Positions 13,222 to 24,697 of a DNA stretch of 64,000 nucleotides are shown here, piece by piece. The stretch lies in the NCBI GenBank assembly GCA_015039315.1, contig WIDE01000025.1, positions 63,482 to 127,481 of the forward strand, read 5' to 3'. A program made the position numbers and the translations under genes. Position 1 is the stretch's first letter. Each line of letters opens with the position of its first letter. The stretch is from Clavulina sp. PMI_390 (taxonomy: Eukaryota; Basidiomycota; Agaricomycetes; Cantharellales; Hydnaceae). The notes below the pieces were generated by a model that saw only the letters and a program-made list of their open reading frames with translations, ran no database searches and was not told the origin of the DNA.

Positions 13222-13821
13222 GGAGGAAGTGTTCTACCGGCTTTATAGCGAAGATTCTTCAGTGCCACCCATCCTCTCGCGCCACGGGGTTGATCCGGCA
13301 GATCCAACAATGGGCACTATCCACATGAATCGCATTCGTCCACCCTTCACTATCGCAATTCTTCGAGAGGCTATATGTAACGCAGAAGGTGTTTCATCAC
13401 ACACTGCGAGTCAAGTTCTCATATACCTCCCTGGAAAGAAGTCTCCAGCGAAGTCCAAGGAGGTCATACGGATACTGGGGGAAATATGCTTCCTTACGAT
13501 GCGCTGAATCCAATCTCTGTTGTCGTTCCTACAGCGCCTGCCACAGCCTCTGGCGGAACAGATACCCGTGGTCCAGCGAGAACCTCCCAACCAGCACCGA
13601 CTCCTGCCCCTACCATGACAGGATGGTTCACGCGAGCGGTAGAGGGAGACGGAGTTGCGAAGGGCAACGAACAATTGGGTGCTTGTGCACACTTCGCCGT
13701 AGGATTATATTCATGCTGTTACTTAGCATCATCGTGTCTATGCTGCTGGGGCTGCTGCAACGGACATTGCGAGGCTGGCCTGAAGTCATGTGGATGCCCC
13801 CTAGGTGAAGTGATGAGTTGA
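13222..13821 (+). pseudogene. Cys-tailed orphan protein, frameshifted copy
   Basis: Paralogue of the gene at 19506-20397; the family is unknown to me. The upstream frame reads VFYRLYSEDSSVPP, DPTMGTIHMNRIRPPF and ICNAEGVSS, matching YYRLYNELPSQPP, DPTLGYVYADHIPPPY and ICGAEGITQ in the other copy. The downstream frame, from 13486, contains ALNPISVVVPTAPATASGG and then a strikingly Cys-rich tail with YSCCYLASSCLCCWGCCNGH followed by CEAGLKSCGCP. The two frames differ by one base, and a G5 run at 13477-13481 is the likely site of a lost base. No intron could fit in the gap. The N-terminal exon seen in the paralogue is not evident. It may be a decayed copy, or an assembly error in the homopolymer. 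Confidence 0.5.
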
Positions 13822-14559
13822 TGAGAAGCAACTCTGACATTCCTCTTGTTATTATTGAGCGATGTAGAACCCAGACGAATGTGCATGGAGCTGCATTAAA
13901 TACTAGGGCAAAATCCTACTCTTGTAAGATTCACTCAAGCTTGCAAGTAAGGAATTCTCTATTGCTATCAGCAAGTCTTAGCGGCGCGAGGGCATCACTT
14001 GTGCGAATTGAATAGTGAACCTACATATAGCTATGTTGAAGGCTAGAACATTGACGGAGTCGAACGTTGGATGAAGAGGAGCTTCTATTATTCTCAGGTC
14101 CCGTTCGTTGAGCCTAAAGAAGGTGGCTGTAAGTTCTAACTTTGAGTTCCAGCACTCAGGAGAATTTTCCGTCCACTAAGAATCGTCCTCATGCTCATCT
14201 GGGCTGGGGAGGTAAGTCAGCGCGTAAGATTTGGGCAACAGGATGAAGAGCGAGGAATGTTGCTGAAATAACTGTTACACTGTTGCGATCATGAGATTAT
14301 GACGAAGGCAAGTAGAAAACAAAAACGAAGATAAGTCCATGGATGCTATGATGATACTATGAGCAATGAAAGCGAGGATAAGGGTAGACTGGAGCGCAAA
14401 TCACAAAAAAGCAGAGACGGGGGTTATACGCTGCTCGTAGAGAGCTGGATGGGGCAGGCGAGATTGGTGATGGACGTAGAAGCATGATTTGTGCCGATCA
14501 GACCGCGAATAAAAAGATCGAGTACCAAGACAATGTTTAGCCCTGAAGAATACCAATCG
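13822..14559. other. convergent 3' intergenic region
   Basis: No supported gene. It lies between the Cys-tailed copy (+) and the LEA2-type gene (-) and has only short random frames. Confidence 0.5.
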
Positions 14560-15862
14560 TCACATTAGAGAGTTGGCATCAAGGGCCAAAGCTCGTGAAA
14601 AAGACAAACCTGGTCTGCTTCCCGATGCGTACAAAGTTGCAGATTTGCATGCGTTATATACCAAATTCCCTGTATATAGTATGAGCAAAATGCGATGCTC
14701 CTCAAAGGGAAAAGATTGGCATACAGGTTGAGTCAGAGTCATTATTTGCAGAGTAATGGAATAACACAGAGACATTCAATGGTCTGTTTGTGCCACCTCT
14801 TTGGTTGAATGATCCCGTATCTCCTGATGCTATCAGCTTATTTGTGTCTGATAGGTAGATACTAGCATGGATATTGTTCATATGGATCGGAATGATGTTG
14901 CCACCCGTTGACATCTCGAGGTCAAGGTTAGCATAGAAGGTGAAGTTGGCTTCAGGTCCACGAGTGAACGTAGGATCACCGGTACCGGCGTTTATAGGGG
15001 ATGCGGGATTCCAGCCGAAGGATGGCACACGAGGGAGGCAGAGAACAAGGAACAAAATGAATCTGTGGCGAGACAACGAGGATATAAGTTATTTAGTTCT
15101 GGCTGTTCAGCGCTGTGGAGAGTTAAGGCAGAGATTGAGTAGTCACGAATACCCACACGATGATGAAGATAAATGTCCCCCAGACGATGACTTTCCGGGT
15201 CAGCCACTTTTTGCCGAAAAACCCTCTTCGTCCTTGATTCCATTCGCGCCATGCTTGCTGGCGAGCAAGTTTCTGATCTTCCGCCTTTCCTTTCTTTGTC
15301 ATACCGCGAAGTTCTTCTTTCGTCCACTCTGCCCCAAACCGCGGGACGGTCACCATCTCGACGGCGTCAGGCTCTACACCACCACGCGTGGAAGGAGGGG
15401 GAGTATTTATTGTTCGATATCTAGCGAGGGTTGGACACAAAAGGATCAGCTAAAAGCTAAGCACTTGGCACAAACAGCTCTGATGAGGACGCACCCATCT
15501 TTCCCAGATGAACCTATTGTATCGAGGACTTGCGCGCCAGGATAGCGGGGGCCTGCATTATTAAAGTCGGCATAGATGTCAAAAGCACCCCCTGTGTCTT
15601 CGTCCCACGGAACTGAGCTCTTCATAGGCTCTTCTCGAGGCTGACCATACAGGGATGTTCGGCCACCACTCTGCCTGGGTTCTTCATACTCCTCGCGGTA
15701 CTCGTTACGCCCAAAGAAGGTAGATTGGGAGTCTCTACGAGACATTTTAGCATCTGCTGCAGGCGTGAAAGGGTCTTCGTCGTCATCGACCGGCTCATAT
15801 GCCGATGGACGCTGGCTGGACGAAACGCGCCCATACATTGAGCCTTCATTGCGAGAGGCCAT
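14560..15862 (-). CDS. single-pass membrane protein with LEA2-type luminal domain
   Basis: Four exons (15495-15862, 15157-15420, 14725-15062, 14560-14669) join to 359 residues. The N-terminal ~120 residues are polar and Ser/Asp-rich (YEPVDDDEDPFTP), so probably cytosolic. A basic stretch (RRGFFGKKWLTRK) precedes one strong transmembrane helix at about residues 198-220 that spans the second intron. The remainder resembles the LEA type 2 (WHy-like) beta-sandwich found in fungal membrane proteins of this layout: FGWNPASPINAGTGDPTF, NLDLEMSTGGNIIPIH, and a C-terminal YNACKSATLYASGSRPGL. Conservation of the terminal exon fixed its reading frame. No enzymatic motif is seen. The start lies 202 bp from the RRP6 start on the opposite strand, so the two genes share a promoter region. 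The fold assignment is inferred from pattern only. Confidence 0.72.
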
Positions 15863-15992
15863 GAGAGAGAATTGTCGCCAGAGATAAAGAAATAGCAGCC
15901 GAGATCGTCAGCGTCGCGGACAGAATGCCCAGTGGCGGGCCAAAACTCGTTGCTGTTACGTCGTTGGGCAATGGAATGCTAAATGGTGTCGG

Positions 15993-15998
15993 CACGTG
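15993..15998. promoter_or_regulatory. CACGTG palindrome in divergent promoter
   Basis: A CACGTG hexamer in the 202-bp interval between the LEA2-type gene (-) and RRP6 (+), 131 bp and 67 bp from the two start codons. It is a candidate shared site; function is inferred from position. Confidence 0.4.
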
Positions 15999-16064
15999 AC
16001 CTGGCTATTCTGGGCAAAATTCAACAAACAGTCTGTGGCCGCGGCTAGCATTTGTGGAGAAATC

Positions 16065-19000
16065 ATGGATATAGATGGAGACGAACTGTCAACTCCGGGG
16101 CCCTCGAATCCTTCGACCTACGATGCCTATCAGTCGAAACTCCAGCTAGCAGCTTTGACAGCGACCAAGCGAGCATTTGCTCTCCCCAAAGACATTGCAT
16201 TCCATCGAACACTGGACAAAACATTTGGAACAGAATTAGATGCAATATCACAACGTGTTTTCAGTCTCACAGACAAGCTGCTTCGATATGCGACCAAGTC
16301 CTCCAAGGGCAAAGGACGTGCCATTCTGAAGACCGAAGATGACCTCCTCGATGGCTTTCATATGACCGTCGTCGATACTGTCGACCATCTCTATGAAAAA
16401 ACAGTGAGGTGTCTCAATTAGCCATTTAGCTCATATAGTAATGCTTCTTTGGCCACAGGACAAGATCCTCGATGGCATTACGGGGAAGAATCGCGCAGCG
16501 GCAGCTCTCGAGGTGCCTCAAGCGACGACAAGTACAAAAATGGTGCAAAAATCTCGACAAATAGCTCCATTATCCATTTCTCATCCTTTGATGTAGCCGC
16601 GAAAGGCTGGAAACCTCGATCCTGGGCTGCTGCATGCCGCCAAACTTCCGAAGCCGCAGCTCAAATTCAAGACACCCACTGACAATTCGTCCCATTGGCA
16701 CCATCCCATTAACAAAAGGACCTACATAGCTAGCGACCTCGTCCAAGCACCACAAGCTCACTTCGCTCTCGAAGATGATGATCCCAGAAAGTGAATCGCT
16801 CTTTATTCTTACTTTGTCTTGGTTCTAAACATATTATTCTTGATAACTCCAAGCAATCACCCCTATCTTCAAGATCAACTCTACCTTCAATACCCGGAAC
16901 ATCTATTCCAACAACGGGATGCAATCGAACCCGATTCATATGACGACACACCCTTCACGTGGATTGATACCCCCGCCCAATTACCTTCTCTTCTTTCCAA
17001 GCTCAAAGCATCCTCGGAGATCGCGGTTGATATCGAATACCACAGTCTGCGATCATACTACGGCTTCGTGTGCTTGATGCAGCTGAGCACCCGCACAGAG
17101 GACTTCATCATTGACACACTGCTTTTGCGGGATGAACTCGAGGTGCTAAATGAGGTATTCACAGATCCGAAGATCTTAAAGGCGAGTCCCTCGCCTGATG
17201 TTACCTACACAGCGTCTCAGACAAGGTTCAGGTCTTCCATGGCGCCGACAGTGACATCGTATGGCTTCAGCAAGACTTCAACATTTATATCGTCAACCTA
17301 TTTGACACTTATCAGGCATCTTTGCTACTAGGAGGCGAGCCCTATTGTTCACGCTTGTTTCCTCCGATCTCACCTTGCTCGCCCGCTAGGTTTTCCTAAG
17401 CACGGGTTAGGTTCTTTGCTGAATTATTTCTGTAACTTCGAGGCAGATAAACGTTACCAGTTAGCAGATTGGAGAATCAGGTAATAACGATGCTCTCGTG
17501 GTGCTGAGAATTATTTGCGAGGCTCACAGATGACTCATTCACAGGCCTCTTCCTGAAGAAATGCTCTTCTATGCGCGCTCTGACACTCACTTCCTCCTCT
17601 TCGTATATGACAGCCTTCGAAACCTCCTTCTCCAGCGGCCTGATGGGCCGGAATCAGTACAGCGCGTTCTCAACGCGTCCTCCAGAACAGCATTGCAGGT
17701 CTACGTTCGCGAGATGTACGACGCAGAATTTGGAGAGGGTATTCTTGGTTGGAGGAGCTTCCTGGCCAAGTTTGGGGGAAATAGTGCAGTCGGAACGGAG
17801 GCAGATCGAAGGAAAGCGATCGTTGTAGCCGTTCATTCATGGAGAGACCGGGTAGCCAGGGAGCTGGATGAGAGTCCTGCGTACGTCCACGATACTGTTT
17901 TAAGAAACATGTTACCAACAAAAGCAAGAGGCTAAATTTCTGTCTTCATTTACAGTTTTGTTCTCCCTAGTAACATCATATTCCGTCTTGCAAACGCGGC
18001 CAATACTCCGAATGATTTGTCGAGCTTATCTAGGATAGCAACACTCGGCCCGCATATCCGCGATAGAGGGCAGGAGCTGTTGGATGTTGTCCTGACGGCG
18101 ACTTTACCAGCTTCGCTGGCCGCCACGAAAATATCGACCCCTAAAGCAACCGCCACGAGCCTCGACTCGGCTCATACCCGCCCGTCAGCTGTTGCAACAG
18201 AGGCCCGACTGCTTCCTAACCTGTGGCGCATGCAGCCCGCATCCAATTTGTCATACGCATCAGACTCTTCCCTCTTCGGTCGCGGCGTCTCGTCTATCCC
18301 ACCGTCTTCCACATCCGAACCCGTCCGAGCCACCTCGAGCTTCCTATTTGGGTCTAACTCACTTTCAACCGGCCAAAGCCGCCTGGCCCAAATGGCCGGA
18401 CCAGCCCACTTCATGGACGCAGTACGTCGCATTCACAGTAGCCTGGTACTGGCTCCTACACTGGTGAGTGCCTTCTCTGGATCCAATCAGTCATCAGGCT
18501 ATCGCTAATCTCTCTTATAATTTAGCCCTCTACCCACGGGCTCCCGCCGATTACCCCAATCCCCGACCCCGACGTCCTCATGATGCCAGCTGAGATCGCA
18601 TTTGTCCCTGCATCAGAACGAACCACGCTTGTTCCATCAGTCACTGAAGCAATTTTAACACCATCAATCTCATCAACAGCAGACCTTGATCTTGGCCCAT
18701 CTACACGACGAGACCCTCTCACTGGAGACACGGTCGTCGTAGTAGGCAGAAAGAAGAAAGATAAAAAACACCAAGCTGACAGACTCGGTGCTCTCGCCGT
18801 TGCTACCTCTGCTTCTTTGTCCCCTGGTGCGTCAGGCTCATCTCCCGGCCCTTCTCCGAGCGGCTCTACGCCCGCTCCCGGTGTTGATGAGACAGAAATG
18901 GAAGATGAGCCAGCGGCTTTCGACTTTTCGAATGCCCCTAATATTCTGGACAACACCGGGGATGATGATGCGTCATACGAAGTGGGACAGAAAAGATCAA

Positions 19001-19223
19001 AGAAACAAAAAGGAAGTGACAAAGTGAAGCGAGCCAAGGGTGGGTTTATACCTTATGCCGTTGCTTTCGTACTACCCAGCTCCTCTGACGTTCCTGTTCT
19101 TTTGTCTGCTATATCGCTCTAGGGTCAGCAGCGGCTCCATCTCCGTACGGTAACTTCCCTGCACCACCGAGAAATCGCGCAGAGCCTCGCTCAGGAAATG
19201 TGTCTCATACGTTCAAACAGTAG
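16065..19223 (+). CDS. RRP6: nuclear exosome 3'-5' exonuclease RRP6/EXOSC10
   Basis: Distributive 3'-5' RNase of the nuclear RNA exosome that trims rRNA, snoRNA and aberrant transcripts. Ten exons: 16065-16403, 16459-16542, 16597-16790, 16854-17181, 17232-17334, 17390-17480, 17545-17880, 17956-18463, 18526-19039 and 19123-19223, giving 865 residues. The N-terminal PMC2NT-like region includes [16 protein letters not shown]. The DEDD-Y active site is complete: Asp265 and Glu267 (AVDIEYHS), Asp323 ([15 protein letters not shown]), and Tyr389 with Asp393 ([11 protein letters not shown]). An HRDC-like segment follows, then a Lys-rich C-terminus ([23 protein letters not shown]) that may act as a nuclear signal or RNA lasso, ending in SHTFKQ. 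Introns 4 and 5 appear to be GC-AG. Intron 2 is inferred because it removes an in-frame TAG. Confidence 0.92.
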
Positions 19224-19505
19224 TGTCTACTTTCGTAAGTTTGATTCTGACAGGACCTCTATCCTTTAATTGGGAGGAACTGGCTAAATTAAATCGTATT
19301 CATTAGGTAGTGAAGGAGTAAACAATAGGATGCATGAGACCCTCATAATTGGCGTGATTGGGAATAATTTAAATCATGAATGTGACGGGCAAACATGAGC
19401 TTTGGGGTATCGTTGCATGAGACAATGGTGGAAAGGAAAGCCTCCTCCAAGAAAGAAACTCGGATGTAAAAAAGACGAAATGTTGAGGGCTTAGGGTGCG
19501 GAATA

Positions 19506-20397
19506 TTAGCATTGGTCGACCGCGTTCGGGCAGCCGCATTGCTCCAGCGCTGCCTCGCAGTGGCCATTGCATAGCATGCACATGCACATCCCCCACCAAC
19601 CAATGTAGCAGCACGAATACGTCCCCACACAGATATGATGACAGAAGCTTTGGATACGACCAGGCTGTGACGGGGTTTTGGCTCTAACCTGGGGCGCAGT
19701 GGTTGAGGTAGTGTGATACCCCCCAGTGGATGATATGCTTTGGCTGGAGAGGATGACGATGCGTAGGGGTGCATCTGGAGAAGACCCAGGGGATTTAGCT
19801 TTGAAGAGCTTCAAGGTGGTGTCCAGCTTTGCGGATTTGTCTTCGCTTCCTGGAAGGAAGAGTTGGCAAGGTTGCGTGATTCCCTCTGCTCCGCAAATGA
19901 AGTTTACGATGCTGACGACGGTATAAGGGGGAGGAATATGATCGGCGTAAACGTAGCCTAGTGTGGGATCTGAGGCATCGACCATGTGACTGGACGCGAT
20001 GGGAGGCTGCGAAGGGAGCTCGTTATAGAGGCGATAGTATACTATAAACAGGAAATGAGTGCCAGCCCTGAGTCAGGTATTGAGGAGTGAAGAGTTGCTA
20101 CTTACAACGCTTAAGGGAGGGCAATTTTGTCTCTATTCCGACACTCATGACGTCCCCTAGAGGTTGTTGGGTGACAATGTAGGTGTCGCTAGAGCTCAAG
20201 ACATCGGAGTCTTTGCTCACACCAGCAGCCCACTGGCGCACATTGGAACTGTCTTTCCAAGATCCATCCCTGAGCTTAGCAATCGCAGGGCGGCTTGGAT
20301 CGGAGGCTACCGCCGTTGTTTGGTCGTCTGATAGCGCAGTGGACAGTTTGGGGGAGTATGGAGGCATGTTTACGAGTAGAAGTGGACAGTCAGACAA
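19506..20397 (-). CDS. Cys-tailed orphan protein, intact copy
   Basis: Unrecognised family shared with the broken copy at 13222-13821. Two exons, 20106-20397 and 19506-20041, are joined in phase through a 64-nt GTAAGT...TTATAG intron. The start is either 20397 or the in-frame ATG at 20367, giving 275 or 265 residues. The N-terminal half is polar (SDDQTTAVASDPSRPAIAKL). The conserved core has YYRLYNELPSQPP, DPTLGYVYADHIPPPYTVVS, ICGAEGI and LPGSEDKSAK. A Ser/Thr-rich linker leads to a Cys-dense, partly hydrophobic tail of about 40 residues (YSCCYIGWWGMCMCMLCNGH, then CEAALEQCGCP). No signal peptide is evident, so the tail could be a metal-binding knot, a palmitoylated patch or a membrane-associated hairpin. 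These are guesses; the sequence shows only the conservation. Confidence 0.68.
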
Positions 20398-21019
20398 CGA
20401 CGGAACAGACGCGTTTTATTCGAGCCCCCAAGCACCCCAAGCTTTATGTAAATGCAGTGCATGGCCTCGAGGCTGAGGTCGTTGATATCAATCGTCTGTG
20501 CGAATGCGAAGGCGGGGCAAGAACCGAGGGCAGCCGGGGGCGATGTCATCGAGAATAGCGCGCGACTATCCGCGTCGGTGCTGTAGCCAGCGAGTGACCT
20601 CCAAAAAGATAAGCCTGACTCCAACCATAGCGCACGTAACTTCATGCGCCCCTGGCACAGCACCAAAAGACCAAAATCATGGACAGTAAACTATCATGGT
20701 TGGCTGTGAGAAACGGGGTGGTGTGCTGAAATTTGGGCTGATCCTCAAACAGACAAAAGCGTTCCTCCACCATTCTCAGAAGGTACCCGTGACGTCTTCA
20801 TGAATGATAATAGCGATGATATGATGGTCTTTGACAGAGTCTGGCAGGAAGATTGTTCATTTCATTGAGAGTCACTCTACGCATACTCCAAATCGACCAC
20901 AAGCTGTCGGCGGGCTGCTGCATACGTAGGTGTCTACAATTTGGTTCTGATGTATATCATCACGGTCTAAGCACTAAGCATGGACTCTACAGCACCAAAG
21001 GATGTGAGATGTGAGAGAC
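20398..21019. other. intergenic, no supported gene
   Basis: Upstream of the Cys-tailed gene and downstream of thioredoxin reductase. A minus-strand open stretch at 20370-20666 has no recognisable feature. Confidence 0.45.
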
Positions 21020-22586
21020 TCACGCCGGGGCGGCATGATGCTCCTCCTCTTCCTCCGCAAGTAGCCTCTCCGCCTCCAGCGCAGCCATGCAGCCGGTTCC
21101 CGCGCTAGTGATTGCCTGTCGGTAGCGCTTGTCCTGCACGTCTCCAGCAGCAAAGACACCCTTGACATTCGTCATGGTGGTGCCGGGAATGGTAATGACG
21201 TAGCCTTCGTTGTCGGTTTCCACCTGACCTTTGACGAGCTCAGTAGCAGGAATGTGACCTGAAGGAATATCGATTGAATATTGAGACAATGCAGATAAGA
21301 CGGTGGAGAATTGAATGTGTCTCATACCAATGGCATAGAAGAGCCCGTTTGCTTCGATGTCTCGCTCCTCGCCAGTCTTTGTATCCTTCACACGGAGATG
21401 GGACAAAAGCTTGCCATCGCCCTTCGCCTCGATGGGCACGGTGTTCCATACGACGGTCTACAGAACAAAAAGAAGTAGAACAGCAGATATTAGCAATGAG
21501 TTGTTGATAGGCTCTATACTCAAGCAGAGGGGACGTACGATCTTGGGGTTTGACAAGAGCCGCTTGGCCATGATGCGACTCGCACGAAGCTCATCGCGAC
21601 GAACGAGAACATAAACGTGAGATGCATACTTGGTCAAGACTAAGGGTGGAATCAAATGAGTTGGATCTATGGACGACGGATTGGCTAGCACGTACAAGTA
21701 GCCTCCTCAGCAGCACTATCACCACCACCAATGACAACAAGAGGCTTGTTCCTGTGGAACGAATAATCAGGATACCATGACGGCAATATAGCGTGCCGAT
21801 GAAAGCGTACCTGAAGATCGGGACAGCACCATCACAGACTGCACAAGCGCTGATGCCGTTATTCCAGTATTTCTCCTCGCCAGGAAGGTTCATCCGCTTT
21901 GCGCTCGCACCCGTAGCGAGGATGACTGCGTCGGCGGTTTCAAAGTCGCCTTCGCCAGGAGCCCATTCACGCCAATACTTGAACGGTCGCTCGGAGAGAT
22001 CGAGCTTTGACACAGTCTCGGTAACGATGGTGGTGCCAAACCTGACGGATTGCTCACGCAGCTTGTCCATCAGCTGAGTACCGTTAAGCCCATCGGGGAA
22101 ACCGGGGAAGTTCTCGACTGGTTTTGTTGAGAGCCGCAATAGAATGGGATGAAGGACGAGGGCGAGAACGAGATGTCAGAAGAGCAGCTATATGCGATCG
22201 GAAAGGCGGCACGCACCCTCAGTGGTTGTCGTTAATTGACCGCCAGCGGCAAATCCATTGGCGAGGAACCCCTAAATCCACCGATCGGAGCACAGAGAGA
22301 GATGGTGTTCAATGCCAGCCTTATATCGCAGGGTACAACTGATTAACCAGCTCACCTCGAAAAGAACGGGCTCTAGATTAGCTCGGGAAAGGTATATGGC
22401 CGCGGTGTGTCCGGCAGGACCAGAGCCGATGATGACCTTTCAGTGCGTGGAGCAACGATGGGTGAGGAGATATGCGGTTAATTCATCAGATGGCCGCGGG
22501 CAAAACGAAGACAACCAAAAGGCACTGACCACTTTCGAGTGCCTGTTTGTGCTTTTGACGCCAGCTTTGGGTGCGATGGGGGCCAT
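21020..22586 (-). CDS. TRR1: thioredoxin reductase, low-molecular-weight type
   Basis: NADPH-dependent flavoprotein that reduces thioredoxin and so supports ribonucleotide reductase, peroxiredoxins and cytosolic redox balance. Eight exons: 22530-22586, 22356-22436, 22217-22271, 21811-22117, 21696-21751, 21539-21639, 21328-21457 and 21020-21258, giving 341 residues. The FAD-binding motif is IIGSGPAG (21-28). The redox-active disulfide is CAVC (Cys156 and Cys159). The NADPH-binding motif is [10 protein letters not shown]. The C-terminal FAD contact is [17 protein letters not shown]. There is an acidic-His tail (EEEEEHH). The ATG at 22586 gives the usual fungal N-terminus, but an in-frame ATG with no intervening stop lies 57 nt upstream at 22643. 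The gene is head to head with an F-box-like gene 421 bp away. Confidence 0.95.
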
Positions 22587-22852
22587 TGGAGGTGAAAGTG
22601 TTGGGTTGGGTTGGAAAGTGTGCTGAGATCGAGACTTTAGCACTGCTCTAATCGAGGATGAGATGGTGGTGGTGAGTGATGAGTGATGAGGTCAGTAGAG
22701 GAGAAGACGTGGATATATATGCGGTGGTATTTGGCTTACCCTCCTGTCACAGCCGGAAGGGAGGAGCGTCGAAGAAGGGAGAAGAATCCGCGCTGAATGA
22801 TTATAAACCTACTTCCAAGCACACAACGCCAACTCGAAGGCGTGATCGTGCT

Positions 22853-22859
22853 TGAGTAA
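22853..22859 (+). promoter_or_regulatory. AP-1-like TGAGTAA element
   Basis: A TGAGTAA heptamer lies about 270 bp upstream of the thioredoxin reductase start. Yap1/AP-1 class factors commonly control this gene family in fungi and recognise similar sequences. One short match is weak evidence. Confidence 0.2.
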
Positions 22860-22877
22860 GCAGAAGAAAAAATTCAT

Positions 22878-22885
22878 TCACGTGA
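22878..22885. promoter_or_regulatory. TCACGTGA palindrome in divergent promoter
   Basis: An 8-bp perfect palindrome containing CACGTG, 123 bp before the F-box start at 23008 and about 290 bp before the thioredoxin reductase start. It may serve either gene. Confidence 0.35.
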
Positions 22886-23007
22886 TGTAACGCGTCGTCG
22901 GTTGTGGCGGTGGCACAAGACGCTCGAGTGGCGACGCCGATCGACTCGTTTGCTGGATATCTCGACCACTAACTATCTCACTTGAACCGTGTACACATCT
23001 CTTCCTC

Positions 23008-24697
23008 ATGACATCATCCTCTGATTGGGATTCCATCATCAAGGAACTGAGCACATTGCGAGCGGATATCCCAAACATTGTGGGAACCAGAGCGGATGTA
23101 TCGTGAGCAGCCCTTCACTTTCCACAAAACTACTGCTCTCAATAGCTGGAGAGCTAATTGCTAGCGTTCTCCTCACTCTTATCCCCCTCTTATTCGTATC
23201 CCTCTATCCAGACAATGGAGTTCCTCCTCAAGGACAGCGAAACTGTATCAACTTGAACAACGTGCTCAGCTCCTTCAGCGCGCTGTGCAGCTCAACACTG
23301 CTGAAACGCAACTGATTCAAATAACACAAGCCCGCCATAGAAATGCATCATCGCCTGTTGGCCGCCTTCCCGATGATATCCTATTCCTTATATTCAGAGC
23401 CTTTGTTGCGACCCCTGGATGTAGTCCATCAACCCTCGCTTCAGTGTGTCACCGATGGATGGCCCTGGCCTTCGGGCCCATGGGACCTTCACTATGGAGC
23501 CATAACACCGTTTCGGCTTCATCAACGAGAGATATTGGGTTGGCCTCTCGGCGGCTGCGTCAGTGGTTTTTGCGGTCGCTAGACTCCCCCATCGACCTTG
23601 CGCTTCTCTCCAAATTCAACCCAGACACGCAGGGAGATATGTCATTGGTTACCAGCGTAATAATTCGCCACATGTCTCGCATTCGTTCATTGCGCTCGGT
23701 GGTCTTTGACACATTTGCCACCCTCTTCCCCTTGAATGGAGACCTTGCTTCCCTCCAGGTTCTTGATGTGCATACGTCCGACAGATCTTCGGGGGACGCT
23801 AGCTCACAAGGGACCCCTATTCTATTATCCGGATCAGCCCCCAATTTATCCCGCTTCTCCCTCAACATCTCTCCAACCTCCCTCCCTTTTGATCTCCTGC
23901 AGGTGTTCACAGAGCTCTCGACCCTCGCTGCCGTTTCCTCCTTAACAATCACCGTGGAAGACGCCCCTCCCACCATATTTCAGGCGTTGGAGTCCTTTGT
24001 GAAGCTTCAGTACCTCAACTGGACTCAGAGCGAAGACGAGGACAAGATCCTTGCCCCGTCTGAGGCTCCTGCTATATCACTACCTGTACTGCGGACCTTG
24101 TTAGTCACCGGCTCCTCCGCTCTCAAGGGGCTTGCGGCCATCCAAGGCCCAGTCCTGGAGAACATAGCAATACGGGGAGAAGTTTTCGCTCCTGAGCGCG
24201 TCGAATTGACGAAAAAATATGCTCAATTTCTCACAAAAGGACAGACTTGTCCTAGGTTGAAGACGCTCAGAGTATCCAGTCCCCTATTCATTGGGAATAT
24301 TATGATATCAAATGCCATGTTGCATGCTCTCTATTGGGAGGGGCCCGCCCTCAGCCTTGCGCGCCATTTCAAAACCATCGCGGACTGGGTTAGCAGATCC
24401 CCATCAACCCATCGCATCAATCCAACATTGGAATTCCTCGTTGTGCATTGCCTCGATATTGAGAGCGCGGCCACCGAGATCCTTGGGTCGCTCGCTGATC
24501 ACATGGAGCGATGTGTTATCGCCATTGATACTGGCGCATCCTTCCATGACGAGTCGTATGAGCACTTCAAGTTCAAGCTGGGCATATCACCCGAACTGGC
24601 TCGCTCGTCATCGCGGTTCATGGAACTGCTTACAGGATATCCGACTTTGATAGTGGAGACATCCGAGAAATACGATCTCGTCTTCGAACAGCACTGA
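23008..24697 (+). CDS. F-box-like domain protein
   Basis: Putative substrate-recognition subunit of an SCF ubiquitin ligase, one of five related genes in the window. A short first exon (23008-23102) is followed by a phase-2 intron and one long exon (23212-24697), giving 526 residues. The second-exon acceptor could also lie about 20-30 nt further on. A short coiled-coil-like leader (YQLEQRAQLLQRAVQLNTAE) precedes the F-box-like segment VGRLPDDILFLIFRAFVA with LASVCHRWMALAFGPMG and SLW, at about residues 85-135. The rest is an irregular Leu-rich region with no clear LRR consensus, as is usual for these Agaricomycete proteins. Skp1 binding is inferred from family knowledge. Confidence 0.78.
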
